Assembly: GCA_963682055.1 (NCBI GenBank)
Contig: OY821749.1
Span: 19,976,631 to 20,040,630, forward strand
DNA: 64,000 bases
Source: Primula veris
Lineage: Eukaryota > Streptophyta > Magnoliopsida > Ericales > Primulaceae
Direction: 5' to 3'
Each line of letters begins with the position of its first letter. The first letter of the stretch is position 1. The position numbers were made by a program, and so were the translations under genes. This document shows positions 44,543 through 62,283 of the stretch, piece after piece. The notes below the pieces were generated by a model. It saw nothing but the letters and a program-made list of their open reading frames with translations. It was not told the DNA's origin and did not search any database.

Positions 44543-47500
44543 ATGGAGAGTCTGGTCAAGGGTCTGATCAACGTGGCACTTGGTCATGAAGACGATCAAG
44601 AAGAGAGGAGGAACTCACCGCCTCGCGATGAACGGTCACGATCCACTTGGGCTGAGGTTAATTACCTTCTCCCACATAATACATTGCATTTTATTACCTT
44701 GTTCTAATATTGGAAAATTTAATGTTTAAATAACTTATTATAAATAAATAAAACTCAATTTGTGGTATTTGTTTAAGATTCGGTACATAGGAATATACAC
44801 GATGATATGAACGTAGCATTAGGAAGCATCAAAGTTAGAAACAAAGAATAAAATAATCAACATCACTGAGCATTTGTACCTAATTTTAAAAGAGATTTTA
44901 ACATGACTTTTTGATAATTAAGTCACAAAAAATGTAAAACGGTCATTTTCCTTTATATTGGTACCGACGTTATAAAAAGCTAAAAGCGTAAAGCAGGGTT
45001 ACGAATATCTTGAACAAGAGGGGTCTGTTGGATCCTTTTTAGTTAATATGTAAGTACTGGCTGAACCAGGATTGTGAAATGGAGGGGTGATTTTCTAAAA
45101 AAAAAAAACTTATACCTTATATGAAGTTATTTTACAGAATGGGGGGGCAAAAACACTAAAATTTAAAGCTTTTGATCAAAATACATTGGAAAAATCTATT
45201 TTTTATCAAAAAATTTCAAGGGGGTGGCAGCGCCCGAATGTCCCTACCTAGTCCATTTCCTGTATGTAAGAGGTTGAAACGCTACTTCTTATAGATTTTA
45301 ATCAAAATACGTAGAAGAAATTACTTTCTAATCAGTTTCGTTAGAATGTGAAGGGCTATAATGTCCGATGCGTAGCTTTGTCGGTGTAAAAAGTGAAAAA
45401 GCAAAGCCGTTTTTCTGCCTTTTCAAGATTTGAGTCAAGCATTGTATCGGGATTTGTGTCAAATCTTCCTGATTTGCAACTGACACACGGATACTTCAAA
45501 AAGGCAATTATATCCCGTTGCGGAAAGTTACGCGCTTTTTAAAACACTGATATTGGTACAAATATTTTAAAAGGCGAAAACATAGCTACGCCAAAAGCGT
45601 GCGTAAAGCAGGGTCCGAATATTTCAAATGGGAGAAGTTTATATTCTGTTGGATCTTTTTTAGAGGTGAAATGTTAATTTTTATGGATTTTGATCAAAAT
45701 ACATGGGAAGAATTACTCTTTCTTCATTTTTATCGAAATGGAAGGGCTACAGCCTCCGAGTGTTTCACGTATTAGGCGTAAAAAGCGGGAAAGCAATCCT
45801 TCTTCAGCTTTTTTCAAGATTTGAGTCAATCATTGTATCGGGATTTGTATCGATTGCTTTGGAGCGAGCTTTAAAAACATGATTTGTACTATTGACTAAT
45901 GAGTGATGATATAATGCACAGGTGGTGTCTGAGGAACATGATGACGAGGAACCTAGCAGTGAACGTAGGCAAGCTTATGGCCGCAATCAGCCGAATAAAG
46001 AGGTGAGTTTTTAAATAAGTAATATCATTCTTTATGTCAAGTTCAACTTTTGCTTGCTGGAAATAATGTAAATGTGGTTCTGCAGGAAGATAATGATGGA
46101 AGAACGAATGTGTGGGGATCTCGGCCTCCTTCGCAACCTCACAAGGTATCTTCATCTTATTAATTTATTGAATAGTTAATGATTGGGTAAAATGTGAATT
46201 ACCATAATGTGTTATACTTGTAAGTAATATACAATTAACCATTTCATGTGGTTGTGTTGAATAATGGTTAACCTCTGATGAAAGAGGTCCACTTGATCTT
46301 GAAAAGACTAACCAAGGATTTTACACAAATTTACTTACCGAGACAAAAAAAGGATTAAACACATATTAATCAACTGCCTTTTGCTGTTTTTATTATTTGG
46401 TTGGGTGTTGTGTGATGGAAAATTTAACAATAACCGTAATTCTCTGAGAAATGTAAATTCGGTTTATTCGTAAGTTCATTGATGTACGTTTGTTTCGGGA
46501 GAATAAGAGTAGATTTGAAAATCAAGCAATAGAAAGTGAACCCTTGCTTTTGAGCTACTAAAGGAAAACAAGTTGAAAGTATCAGGCTTGATAAGACGAT
46601 GGATCAGGTTTCTTTGTTTTTGTATGGATTATCAAAATGAAATGAGTTTGTTCGACGGCTTCATTTTAATTGTTGCATCTTAAACTGAAACTGAATTGAG
46701 AAACAAAATGAGAGGCCTTATGTTCATCAAATTGGAAGAAAAAGTAAAATATGAATATATATTGTGATTTTTATTGTTTAACAACGTTGCTAATGAAGCT
46801 GCTAGACAGGATTTTGTAATCTACACTAATATAAATTAGAAGTGAATCTACAATAGGATAGAGTTGTACTTATTTGATACTGTCGTTTTTGCAATAATGT
46901 TGTTGAAAAACCTAGTTCTAGGAAATAAAAAGTGTTGAGCATGAAACGAGTAACTATGCCAAAGAAACTACTGATATAGTATTTACTTCCACTTCAGAAG
47001 ACATGTTGTTTGAACTACAATTTGGTTGCTGATACCAAATCGTAAAGAATGCGCTTATTTTTTATTCGATGTTATTTGATCCTTTAATTGGTCTAGTTTT
47101 ATGCAGACTGTTGAAGACGAAAGCTGTTGGAATAAAAAGGTATATCATAATTTTGTGATTTTTAATACTTGTTATAATCGGCTATATTGATACTCATGTG
47201 TACTAAACATACCAAGATATATATATCTGATATGTATTAACATGTGACAGGGTGAGGAGGGAAACAATGATGGATGGAAAACTGTCGGCAAAAAGCCTTC
47301 AAAGCAATCACATAAGGTTTCTTCTTACCCCTTATATCCGCGATGATGAATTTATCTTTGCCTTCACAAAAAATAATTTGGTCTCTAAGAACATCGAAGA
47401 GGGATGTTCTTTTAACTGCCAACAAAGTGAAAAGAATTAAACTTTATGAAATTGGCAAATATGGTCTACTCCAGTGTGCTTAAATTCTCAATATAAGTGA

Positions 47501-49738
47501 TCTATCCTTTTTCATCAGAAGCAGCCTTCAATTATCAAAAAGAAGCAGCCTTCATATTTTCACACTGTATTTAATGTCATATGCTTACAGCTGTTGGGTT
47601 TTGTTGCCTGTATAAAATCAATTATTAGATTTATCATTTACAAGATGTATTTAAAAAGAACTTCAATCTACTAAGGAATACCCAATACATTAACTTGATT
47701 GATTGGGGACATTTGGCAATAATGTAATTGAAGATTTAGGTCCAACGCAGTTGTCATAGCCAAGAAAGGAGAAGTTTTTCTCAAGCTCTTTCTTCTTATT
47801 ATTGTTTTACAAATTGTGATATCATATGATTACGAATTCATGCTAAAAATTAAATCATATATAGGTACAAAAGAATCAATGGAACAATTTCAAACGCCCA
47901 GCTAGTGAACAAGAGTTCTCAGAGGAGGTTAGCGATGGTGTTAACTTTAACCCCTCAGAGGAAGAGCTTAATGACCTTTCAAAAGCTTGCGAAAAGCTAT
48001 GGGAACTCGATCTCAACCGTTTATTACCTGGCAAAGACTACGAAATCGATGTTGGGGAAGGAAAAAAGGTTTACCAAAAACATGACATGGCAGAAGGAAC
48101 CTTGTTCTCATGGCTAAACGAAGACGTTTTCACAAAACCTACTATTTCTCGTTTCTGTTCTTTACTAGATAATTATAACCCACAAGCAGGGTGTAAAGAA
48201 GTTGTCACAAATCAAGAGTTACAAGAGCAATCTGCTTTTATTGAAGAGATTAGCAGGACAGCTCCGATTAAGTATTTGCACAAGTATTTGTCGTGTAAGG
48301 GTGTTGTTTCAGAGGACTATCACGATTTTAAAAGGTTTTTGAGTGGATTTTGGTTTGATCTTTATGGACGAGGTGGAACATATGGATCTTCTTCTGCTTT
48401 TGAGCATGTTTTTGTTGGGGAACTTAAGAATTGTGGAGAGCAACAAGTTTCGGGTTTTCATAATTGGCTACAGGTAAATCTTTCATAGCTCAGGAAAATG
48501 CCAAATGAGAATCCATTTGACTATGTTGATATTTGACAGTTACTAGCAAGTAGATATTTAATTTTTCAATTCAAATATCTTAGATCGTACTCGCTCGAGT
48601 TTTGTTCTACCACGTATAAGGAGATAATCTTATTAAGTGTAGTTATTATATGGGGGGACATTTTCTCGAGTTGTAAAGTTGTATACCTGTATCCGATTCT
48701 TCAGAACTCGATACTAAGAATTAAATCTGAACGTCTTTTACATTGAACTTTCTTGCGCAAGTTGTCTGAGTGTTGCTTTCAAATTTCTAAATATGATTTT
48801 CCTAATCTGAGCACCTAATATTGTTTGCAGTTCTATATGGAAGAAGCAAAAGGGAGGGTTGACTATCAAGGTTACATTTTTCCCCGAATACGCGGAGAGA
48901 TTGTAAGTTTATTTCCTAATATTATATACTAGTTATAATTAGCTTCATTCCATGGATTAGAAGCTTTTTCCTTCAGAAGGCCTTGTTTGGGTGCAGCTTT
49001 TGAGTTCAGTTTTCCCTTAAAAGTTGGGACTATATTTGATAACCAGCTTGAAAGCCGAAACTTTCTAGTTTTTGGCCGTAAAAACTAAAAGCTTAATCCA
49101 GATGAACCCAGATATTCTCGACCTTAAAATTCCAGCCTATGTGCTTCGATGCTGAAACCAAACAACCCAATGGTGTTATGGAACAACTGGTTTATAGTTA
49201 GAAAAGCTTTTACTTTTAAAGATTTTTTTTTATTTGATTGTTCCCATGGGACCTAAATTAGTATATATGACCTCTTTAGTTGAAGCTTTTAGGCTCATTT
49301 TTTTTTCTTAAAAGGTTCGATTGCATTTGGTTGATCAGCTTAAAAGCTATGCTTTCCAAGTTCTTCTTCTGAAAATGATAAATGTTTAAGCTACATGGGC
49401 CAAGCCTTTTTTTAACCACAAAAGTCCAGCTTATTTGCTTAAAATCTCTAACCAAACAATTCCGTAATACTAGTCTTACATACTGTGTTGCCACATTTAT
49501 GCAGCCCGATACTGAGACTCAGTTGCTCACGATTCAGTTCGAATGGAATGGTGTTCTCAAATCTGTATCTAGTACTTTAGTCGGAGTGAGCCCCGAGTTC
49601 GAAATTGCACTCTATACTCTTTGTTACTATATGGGTGGAGAAGAAAATTTTGTACAACTTGGTCCGTACTCAGTTAATATCAAGTGTTATCGCTTAGGAA
49701 ACAAAATTGGAACCGCGTATCCCATTGCTGAGTGTTGA
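44543..49738 (+). CDS. Poly(U)-specific endoribonuclease (EndoU/XendoU family), eight exons
   Basis: Exons 44543-44656, 45922-46002, 46086-46145, 47107-47139, 47251-47316, 47865-48473, 48831-48902, 49505-49738; all seven introns are GT..AG and phase 0; product 422 residues. The EndoU domain fills about residues 135-422. Expected catalytic residues are present: His299 in FEHVFVGE, His317 in GFHNW and Lys364 in WNGVLKSVSS; the C-terminal SPEFEIALYTLCYY is a family signature. Known: EndoU enzymes cut single-stranded RNA at uridines, usually needing Mn2+, and leave cyclic phosphate ends. The N-terminal 134 residues come from small exons, are charged and disordered, and carry spaced Trp (TWAE, VWGS, CWNK, GWKT, QWNN). 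No signal peptide or membrane segment, so cytoplasmic or nuclear. A close match to the Arabidopsis gene next to BAM3 is expected. Intact. Confidence 0.93.
45250..45860. repeat. Diverged direct repeat within EndoU intron 1
   Basis: A block ending TTTGAGTCAAGCATTGTATC and GGGATTTG at about 45429-45456 is echoed at about 45820-45847, 391 bases later. Both are preceded by GAAGGGCTA and GTAAAAAG. GCGTAAAGCAGGGT occurs at 44987 and 45602. No coding sequence; the intron grew by duplication of a repeat. Confidence 0.6.
48979..49168. mobile_element. About 190-bp MITE in EndoU intron 7
   Basis: Left GGCCTTGTTTGGGTGCAGCT, right reversed GGGTTGTTTGGTTTCAGC. Same family as 59106-59296 and the relics in BAM3 introns. 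The terminal motif resembles Tourist (PIF/Harbinger) elements. Confidence 0.55.
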
Positions 49739-50906
49739 TTTAAGACGATGATTTATATCTAGCAGATGTACTTTGAAGACTCAATGAAATGCAGTGTATC
49801 ACCATGCTACTTTCTCTGATTGATAATAATAAATTGAAGTCCTGCTATTTAACGTATTTGGTGCTCTTATATATTTGTTTCATAAATTCGGAATTTGTTT
49901 TCTGGGAACTGAGGTTATTGTTCTTTCTGGTTGTGTTAATTCACTAGATATATAGTCCGTATTTTACAGTGTTGATTCGAGGTGAGAGTATATGTCTCGC
50001 AGAGATAAATCCTCGTGTGATAACACTTTAAAATGCAATCGGGATTCTATCCCCATGCTAATGTCCATTATTGATGTTATTAAATTGAGATTCTGGTACA
50101 TAAAGTATTTGGCTTGTTATACATTTGGTTAATAAAATTGACAGAATTTGATTTGATACGTATCACCGGATATTGTTCTTTTCTGGTGCATCCAATATAC
50201 ACACATCGCTTGTACAATGCTCAAAAGCTTCTTTCAACATCCGAGACAATTCGAGCTGAGCTTATAGTATCTAATATTGATACATTCTTGTGTGAAGATT
50301 GTGGTAATGCATTTACTATCTATCCACGATGCTAATTCAGTGATAGATGTTTTAGTACTTCAGATATCTGTTTCTTAAACTTTACTACTTTATAATGACC
50401 TTTCAAAACAAACAAACTTTACTTTATAATGTTATTACGTTACTACTACTTTTTGACAGTTTCAGTAAATTGGCTTTCTCTTGGTTGTGCTGCTTCCTAC
50501 TCGTCCTTAATTTCTTAAGACCCTCCCGTTGTTGTTTCTTGGCTAGGATTAAAATATCATTTGGCTTAAGAGTAACACAAAATAACTAACGGTTTTTTTC
50601 TGAACAAAATGTTCAGGGAACAGATATGTCACCACATTTCATTTGGGTAATGACTAATGCGGAATCGTCCATATGGACTTACAAACTCGAACGAAACTTT
50701 ACAGAACCGGGAACTCGTTTCTTTTATGGTGATATAAGATATCTTGGAATGTAAAATTTTGTGAAACATGCAAAATTTCTAATTGTAGAGGATGATTTGT
50801 CCGCTACGTCACTAACCAGCTTCCCTCTTGAAGAGACCACCATGACATTGTAAAAAAGTGGAATTTGATTATAGAGAAAATGAGAAATAAGCAGTCGAAA
50901 GATAAC
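49739..50906. other. Downstream region of EndoU
   Basis: Holds the 3' untranslated region. The stretch from about 49971 repeats weakly the order of motifs after the stop codon (GTGTTGATT, CCCCATGCTA, AAATTGAGATTCTGGTA), suggesting an old duplication. A 46-codon frame at 50617-50754 follows a good splice acceptor but has no partner; see findings. Confidence 0.4.
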
Positions 50907-51545
50907 TATATCTGTTCCAATTCATTTGTCCATTACAAATACCGTGTCATTTTGAAACGTGGTTAACTCTTAAAATTAGCCTTGCTTCTCAGGACACTTT
51001 TTTTCATAGTGCGCACGAAATCTGGGACACGAGAACAATGCAATGTGAGTCAGTTTATATTAGCATGAGAAATAGTTGAATTAACAGTTCTCAAGAGTAA
51101 TGGACAAATGAATTGGGACACGAGAACAATGCAGTAACAGTTTATATTAGCATGAGAAATAGTTTTTTTTAGAAATAGTTGAATTAACAGTTCTCAAGAG
51201 TTATTACAAAAAAAAAAAAAAACAGTTCTCAAGAGTAATGGACAAATGAATTGGAGAGAATTTATAACTATTGGTACAGTCACACAGCTATGTCGGCCTA
51301 TACAAAATTTATTCCTTTGAGTTCTGGTTCAAGAGTGGTAACAGTTTATATTAGCATGAGAAATAGTTTTTTTTAGAAATAGTTGAATTAACAGTTCTCA
51401 AGAGTTATTAAAAAAAAAAAAAAAAAAACAGTTCTCAAGAGTAATGGACAAATGAATTGGAGAGAATTTATAACTATTGGTACAGTCACACAGCTATGTC
51501 GGCCTATACAAAATTTATTCCTTTGAGTTCTGGTTCAAGAGTGGT
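50907..51545. repeat. MITE with an internal 204-bp tandem duplication
   Basis: Outer arms: TGTTCCAATTCATTTGTCCA at about 50910 and its inverted partner GGACAAATGAATTGG at 51101 and further copies near 51240 and 51446. The block starting GTAACAGTTTATATTAGCAT is present at 51134 and 51338, nearly identical, each with a poly(A) run of changing length. The near-identity shows the duplication is recent. Confidence 0.7.
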
Positions 51546-54500
51546 TAAACAATCAGATGTCAAAAGTATGCCAATGATGCTTCATCAAAAGATTGCTTGT
51601 ATTATTAACAAAATATCTATATGCTTCATACAAATATCAGTCCTTCAACAATTTGCCTTGTGAAAAATATCTAGCTAAGATGTACAAATATATTTTGAAA
51701 AAAGTCATGAGGAAAGATATTTTGCTAAGCTATCAACTCCAAAACAAATAAGCGACAAAACATAGTCCTTACAGCTCCATCTGATGAGCAGGGATGATAA
51801 TGAAGCCAAATGAAATGAAAACAAATTAATAGAAACACAAACGCATATATTTATATATGTATAATTTTTTCATTTTCTTATATAAAAAAAACTACACCCA
51901 CGCGACATGCTGAATAAGGCAAGACGATGCTAACAAAGGCGATGAACCACTACGTGGTACATGGAGTGGCTACGTGTTCTATAAAAAACCACAGATTAAT
52001 GAGAAAGGGAGTGCTATTTGTTTTTACAACTATCAAAAAAATGGTCTAAACAAAAACGGTAGGGTCTTTAATTTTGCCATACACCCTTTTTCTATATCGT
52101 GTAAACTCCCGTAGATAATAAACCTAATTTTCTCCTTGGGGATGCCACGTTTTGTGGAAAATGTTCTGTGAATGAGAAACATATAATTCGCTGACATGGA
52201 ACGATAGAACTCGTATATCATATTTTTAGAGGAAAAGTATCGCATTGTCAATCGAAACATTTACATAAAATGAAACGATAACTCGCTACTATAAATGCTA
52301 ATTTCTGAAGAGAATAAAAAGAGCACTGTTTTTGCCTCCTCTATAAGCACCTTGGACTGTGGTAGTATCCGAACAAGCAAATATTCATAGAATGTCAAAG
52401 CATGATATCTAGTATAAAAACATTTCTATATAAAATATCTGTAAACCTTTATGTAGTATTGCTTGTTATTTACACTGTATAAAAAGAGAGAACATAAATG
52501 ACATCATAATAATGCAAAAAAGGTTGATCCCGCGTATCATGAAAACAACCATTGAAGAAACAATCAAATAAGTGGGGCTATAATCTATAGATGACGACTC
52601 ATATTCCAAAACACACGGTCTTGAATATTTATCTATGATAATCAAAATTCAAATATAATTTCCAGTTGCATACTAGCATTTTGTAGGACAATACATTGGA
52701 CCCTTGAAAATTCTAAATCCACAGGAATTTTTTATTACCTTTGTAATCTTTCTTCATAGTTTTCTCATTTAGAGAAAGATAAGCGACAAATAGCCTCCAC
52801 ACAAAAAAAAAAAAAAGTAGTCCTAGTAAGCAGGATATATCATAGTAATCAAAAGCTGATCTCCACATTCTGCATCATCAACACATGCCAAACCATCATT
52901 TTTTAAGAATCTTAACACTCTGTACAGTTTTCTATTTCAAAAAATACAACAAAAATGGCATAATATCTCCAAAGTCAGATATTGACTGGCTACTAATATC
53001 TGATTAAGAAAGTTAAACCCTTGCATACCCAGGTAAGAGGTAAATACTTGCCGAAAAAAGTAAAAGGTGAATAGGCAAAACTCGGAGCTTTTGCTAAGAT
53101 GTTGGTTCAATTAGTTCTTTTATGTTTCAAGTGCTAAATTATAGAGGATTAACACTTTGCTTGTTGCTTCCATCTTCTCCTTACCCCCACATAGGTGAAA
53201 CAGAGATATTGTCTCCAATATTTCTTAAGAAAATATTTAAAAGCAAAATAAGGAAACACCTAAAGATTTGTTCCAAACATTCGGGTATCAGACTTAAACA
53301 TATAATCTGTTGAACTTATTTCTCCGTACTCAACAGGATATGCACTTCGCCTGGAGTGGAAAAGTGTATCCTAGATATGCATCAAAATCCCTAAACTACA
53401 TGAACACCAGACTTAATTAGTAACTTACAATACTTTCTTAAAATTAAAAGGTCTCTAGCATATTGGTGATGGAGTATTAATTAACATACTACAGACATGT
53501 CGAGTAAAACCTCTAACCGCCTAACACAAAGAAAGGGACGCCTATTCTTCATCCACGTATCGAACCAGTCACGCTCTTATCAAAATTAGAAATGTTATGA
53601 AAAAAGGATAAGAGCAAACCGATAACGGAGAATTATATCACAAAATATTTTAACCACAAGTAGAGGAGAATCTCAATCTACCTAAATCTTAACAAACGTG
53701 TGAAGGCTCTCATATTCCAACTACTACTTTCACACTACGGAATATTGATAAAGCTAGTCGTGTAAAAAATAAAATAACAAACTGTTTGTAAGAGGGAGAT
53801 TATTGAAAATATTGACTAAGAAAGTTCCTAGTTTTCGGGTTCAAAACCTGGAAAGGCATGGAATGCAAATCCATATACGATAAAAAGTTTGAGCTATACA
53901 CTTTAAGCGATAATATGCACCAATGTGTTTCCTTGTAAAGATAGTGTGGACAGCGGACGGTCCTTGTCAGCTTCCATAGGATGCATACCAACACCAACTA
54001 AGATGCGGAACTCATTCCAAAAACCAGAAAAAGAACTTAAAAAGCAGTTCTTGTGGGCAAACTAATCTCAGTTTCTTTGTTGTATCTATGAACTACGCCA
54101 TATATGTGTAAGCTTTAATTCTGGTAAGTTATGTTAAAGCAAGTAACAACCCGCACGAATCAAGTTCGTAGTTCTAATGGCGGAATGTCATTGGTACTTT
54201 CAGAATTTTATTCGATGAAACGAGTTTCAAAGCTGAGAGCGGGATTTTGTTAAATTTACATGCTATAAACCTACAATAAAACCTCAAAACCTGATATTAG
54301 GAGAATTTCTCATCCACACGTATGGAGTGGGGAAATGAACATATACCAAAATGACATGCTCAGTGTTGTGGGGTTTGATAGATTGAGGCAAATCAAACAA
54401 CTCATCCGTTATCAGATAGAAATGTATGGCTGCATATTTGATGATAACAAGAATACCACCAAATCCGCTATTTTCTCATTAGCTAAAGAAATGTTAGTGC

Positions 54501-55110
54501 TTTTTGTATATCTACGAAGGTAAGGCATCAAAGACCTATTCAAGTGACAATCAAAATTTCCACTTCATCGGAAAGCTTGAGCTTATAAAAAAATATTCCC
54601 TAACTTTTAAGGTATTAGACTACTTAAAAAGGCAAAATCTAAGTAAAAATTGTACAGCAAGGCGGCTTCGAGGAGACCTAGCCTATATACATCATCGGTC
54701 ATAAAGAAAAAAATTTGGATCATGTTCGTCTGAAGTGTGTATTAACAACTCCATTTGCAGTTTAAACCTAGATAAATAATTATCAGAAAGCTTCACATAG
54801 AAACATACAAAAAGCATTCGAGAAAAGGAAGGATATCCAAAATGATTTATTACCAGTTAATGCTTCATATTTTCAAGACTTGAAAATATATGAACCAACA
54901 TTTAATAATCAGAATTTTTAAACTAAAAATCTAAGTCAGTCCGGTTTCAAATGTTGGCCCCGCCATAAAACTTCCAGCTGAATTAATTGAAAAGAGAAAT
55001 AAAAATAAAACGCGTATAATTGAGTCGACTAACCTTTGTAAACTGTAGCCTTCCCTTTCTTATAATGAGCTCACTAATATTGTCTCTTCCAAAATCACAT
55101 TCAAAATTTC
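51546..55110. other. Intergenic DNA between EndoU and BAM3
   Basis: 3.5 kb without a supported gene; short frames such as 53122-53313 and 54335-54523 look like chance. Should contain the BAM3 promoter in its right part. Confidence 0.4.
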
Positions 55111-55112
55111 CC

Positions 55113-55120
55113 TTTATAAA
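55113..55120 (+). promoter_or_regulatory. TATA box of BAM3
   Basis: TTTATAAA 130 bases before the ATG, with a pyrimidine-rich leader (about 55160-55210) between. Confidence 0.55.
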
Positions 55121-55249
55121 CCCGCTAGCTAGAACTAATACCTTCATCCACACACTCATTCTCTTCTCTCTCCTAATATACAAGAAAATAACACCTTCAT
55201 CTACCCACTCTTTCTCTTATTTTTTCACCATTTCAACACAAAACACAAT

Positions 55250-59104
<3,855 letters not shown>

Positions 59105-59105
59105 C

Positions 59106-59296
59106 GGGTTGTTTGGTTGTAGCTTTTAAGCAAGGAAGCTGGATTTTTTGGGTTGAGAAAAGACTGGATTTTTCATAGCTTTTTCAGGTAAAAAAAATTC
59201 TAAAAGCGCAATTATTGAGCTTATCAACCAAATTCAGTCCAGATTCTAAGCCAAAAAGCAAAACAAGCGAGCTTAAAAGCTGCAATCAACAAGGTC
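59106..59296. mobile_element. About 190-bp MITE just after BAM3
   Basis: Left GGGTTGTTTGGTTGTAGCTT, right reversed GACCTTGTTGATTGCAGCTT; both go on TTAAGC. Starts two bases after the BAM3 stop codon, so BAM3 transcripts would carry it in the 3' untranslated region. Same length as the copy in EndoU intron 7. Confidence 0.6.
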
Positions 59297-60365
59297 TTAA
59301 GTACTTTTTGAGTGCATAATGGTGAGAATACTTGTGCAGATTAGTTAAATAAAATAAAGTATCTGCGGAAAGGTCATACGTCTTGCGATAGTAGCTTAGC
59401 TCAGCGGATGTATATAATAAGAACATCATATGTTATAATTTTGTTTTCAGATTGTGAATTAAAGAACAAAGTATATTGTAATACAATCTAGCATGGTCAC
59501 AGGGTGTTTTAGAAACCCAAATGAAATTCAATAAAACAGTGTCACATAATTAAGATATTGATCATGAGGATTTAATATTACATGTACTTATTAGTTTCTC
59601 TTCTTTCTTTGCCAATTCCGAAACTTCTCAATTAAATAAAGTTTACCAACATTGAACTCACTGATCTCACTAACACTACTGCAAAGGTTTATCATAGACA
59701 AACTTAACGTTATGAGTCTTATGACAACGTAACTTATGAAAAATTTCCGTCTTAAAAGTTTGTGAAACAAGAGAGTTACTCTGTTCTCCAATAACATATG
59801 TGGACATATATAAAGTAAGTGATATCTCATCTCTTGGTAGAGCAATCTCTATTCTCTACTCTAATAATGTTTAAATAAAAACAATTTGATGATGGAAAAC
59901 AAGATATTTTAACTCAAAAACATGAAGATGACGCGCATTAGCAGATGTAAACTGTTAAACGCGATTAAGTGATTACGGATATACCACAAGCTTGTTTAAA
60001 AACACTCAATACTTTTACATTTTATTTAGTTTTAAACTGTTAAAGCTAGTTTAGCTAAATTCGTACTTTCGCACTTTTATACTCTTATCACAACTCACAA
60101 GTAACTAGAAGTTACCTACTGACAGAACAAAATTGGATATTTTAATTTTAAAATTGAATGTGAACTATTTATGACTGATATAATTATATATGCAATATTA
60201 CCAACTAAATATTCAATTAGCAGAGCACAAATGAATAAACTTTTATTCAGTATATAGTTTTCAACTTAACAAACACATACATGTAATAACAACTTAAAAC
60301 TAAAAAGTTCGGCTTTAACAAAAATTATATAATTTTTATACTTGTATAGTTGTAGGTATACATAC

Positions 60366-60398
<33 letters not shown>

Positions 60399-62034
60399 TT
60401 AGGAAATTCAATTAGATTCATCGTACAGACTAAAGACAGAATACTTGTAATTACAAATAAGTGTAGTACTAATTAATAAACATAGATATTTGTATATTTA
60501 TATATACATTTATCATTCTATTATAATAATTCAAGACAAGTCAAATATTATCCAATTTAAGCATTTTTTTTTAAAAAATACTCCTATAATTTTTTATTAA
60601 TTACAATAATATCATACTCATATAAAAAAATATAAAAATTAATAACTAATAACATTATTTATCTATTTTTAACAATCAAATATTATTTTAAGTTTTATAT
60701 CTTATACTATTTTTTTTTTATTATCCACATATTTGTATCATAACTACACTTATTTTTTATAGTTTACGTACACGATTACTAGTATATAATATGTATTTAG
60801 AGAGAGGGGGAGAATTTATGGGTAAATTACATTTCCGATGGGTAATGTTTAAAATATGAACATTTTAGATCGATAACTTTAGTAAAATGTCAGTTAGACC
60901 CACAGAGGTCTCATAATTAAACATTTAAGTGTACACTTGATAACCCAAGAGGTTTTTTTTTTTTTTTTTTTTTTATAACCCCAGAGGTTTCTTCGATACG
61001 GAGTAATATTTAAGTACTATACATACTAATTAACTGGGAAATTTATAATTTTTTACTAACAGAATTTAATGTTTATGTTTTCTAATTTATACCGCTAGCG
61101 AAAGGATTTAATTTTCAGACATTAAAAAATTTACTTGTCAATTTTATCGAAATGCACCTAGAATGAGTGAAATGTACCTTTCTTCCAGCTCTTGGAAGTA
61201 ATCCGAAACAAAAAATGTAATTAGAATTTTTTATTTTGTTTTGGAATGGTAACTGGAAAAGGTATAAATCCATATTTATAAGGTACAGAAGAAGCTCGAT
61301 AAATAGGCTATTATCTACAAATCTCATCGACAAGCAACAGCCAAGTATCTAACTTCTTTTAACAACAGTGGTCTTATAAATTTCTTCAATATACTACTCC
61401 AATCAACGTAGTTTCTTTTTATTTCAAACCATTATTAGATATTAGAAGAAATGAAGTCTTTTCATTTGAGCAAATGAGTTGCCACAGTAATAAAGCTCTT
61501 AACATGATTACCAATCTAAAATTCTAAACAACAGGATTCAAAACATGGCGTCTCCAAATAAGCTTAAAGAAACAAAAAAAAAACAATCCTTCAAGTTCTC
61601 AAAAATATAAAAAGTATAACTTATTCCATTTCACCTAACAAAGCTTATGGTAAAGGTTTAATTCAAGCGAATCTAGTTACGTACTCCACCTAAACTTGGT
61701 CACAAACTCGCATGCCTTGCATTTCCAAATAGCTGATCTTGAAAAATCGTATAAAGGCATAAATTAAATTGTACAAAATAAAAATTCATTCATCAGATTA
61801 TTCACATTGCTAAAAGCTGTAATCTATAAATAATCAAACCCGTATTATACATGGATCTCAAACCTAACTGGCAAACAGACAACCGGAAAAAAAAAAAACA
61901 TTAAAAAAATGCTACCAGTTGTTCCACATCAACGCAAATGTAGTGTTGATGTGCCACAACCAGGAGCTTGTCTTGAACCCGGCAAAAGTCAATATCACTA
62001 GCTTCGAACATAGAGGCCTAGTCGGGTTACAGCT
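59297..62034. other. Intergenic DNA between BAM3 and the kinase gene
   Basis: No gene seen. Contains AT and GA microsatellites (about 60366-60399) and a long poly(T) run (about 60952-60975). The genes on each side converge, so both 3' ends point here. Confidence 0.45.
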
Positions 62035-62265
62035 CTCATTCAAGCTTGACCTTCGGCCTTTTTGTTTAAATTTTTGAACTGTTTTTTACTGAGCAGCATA
62101 AATGCCAAGTTTTTTTTTTTTCCAGACTGAAAAATTACAAATTCTAAGATGAATGATACCGACTTTTCCCCCAAACTAAAAGGAACTAAATCCTTAATAA
62201 GATTTAAAAAAAGAAGAAATCCTTTGCTTAAAAGCTGTGACCAATGAGCCAAACAAGCCCATAGT
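62035..62265. mobile_element. Partial MITE of the same family
   Basis: Right end TTAAAAGCTGTGACCAATGA then GCCAAACAAGCCC, which reversed is GGGCTTGTTTGGC, the family terminus. The left end, GGTTACAGCTCTCATT, is altered. Confidence 0.35.
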
Positions 62266-62283
62266 TTATACTAGGATGCTCAC

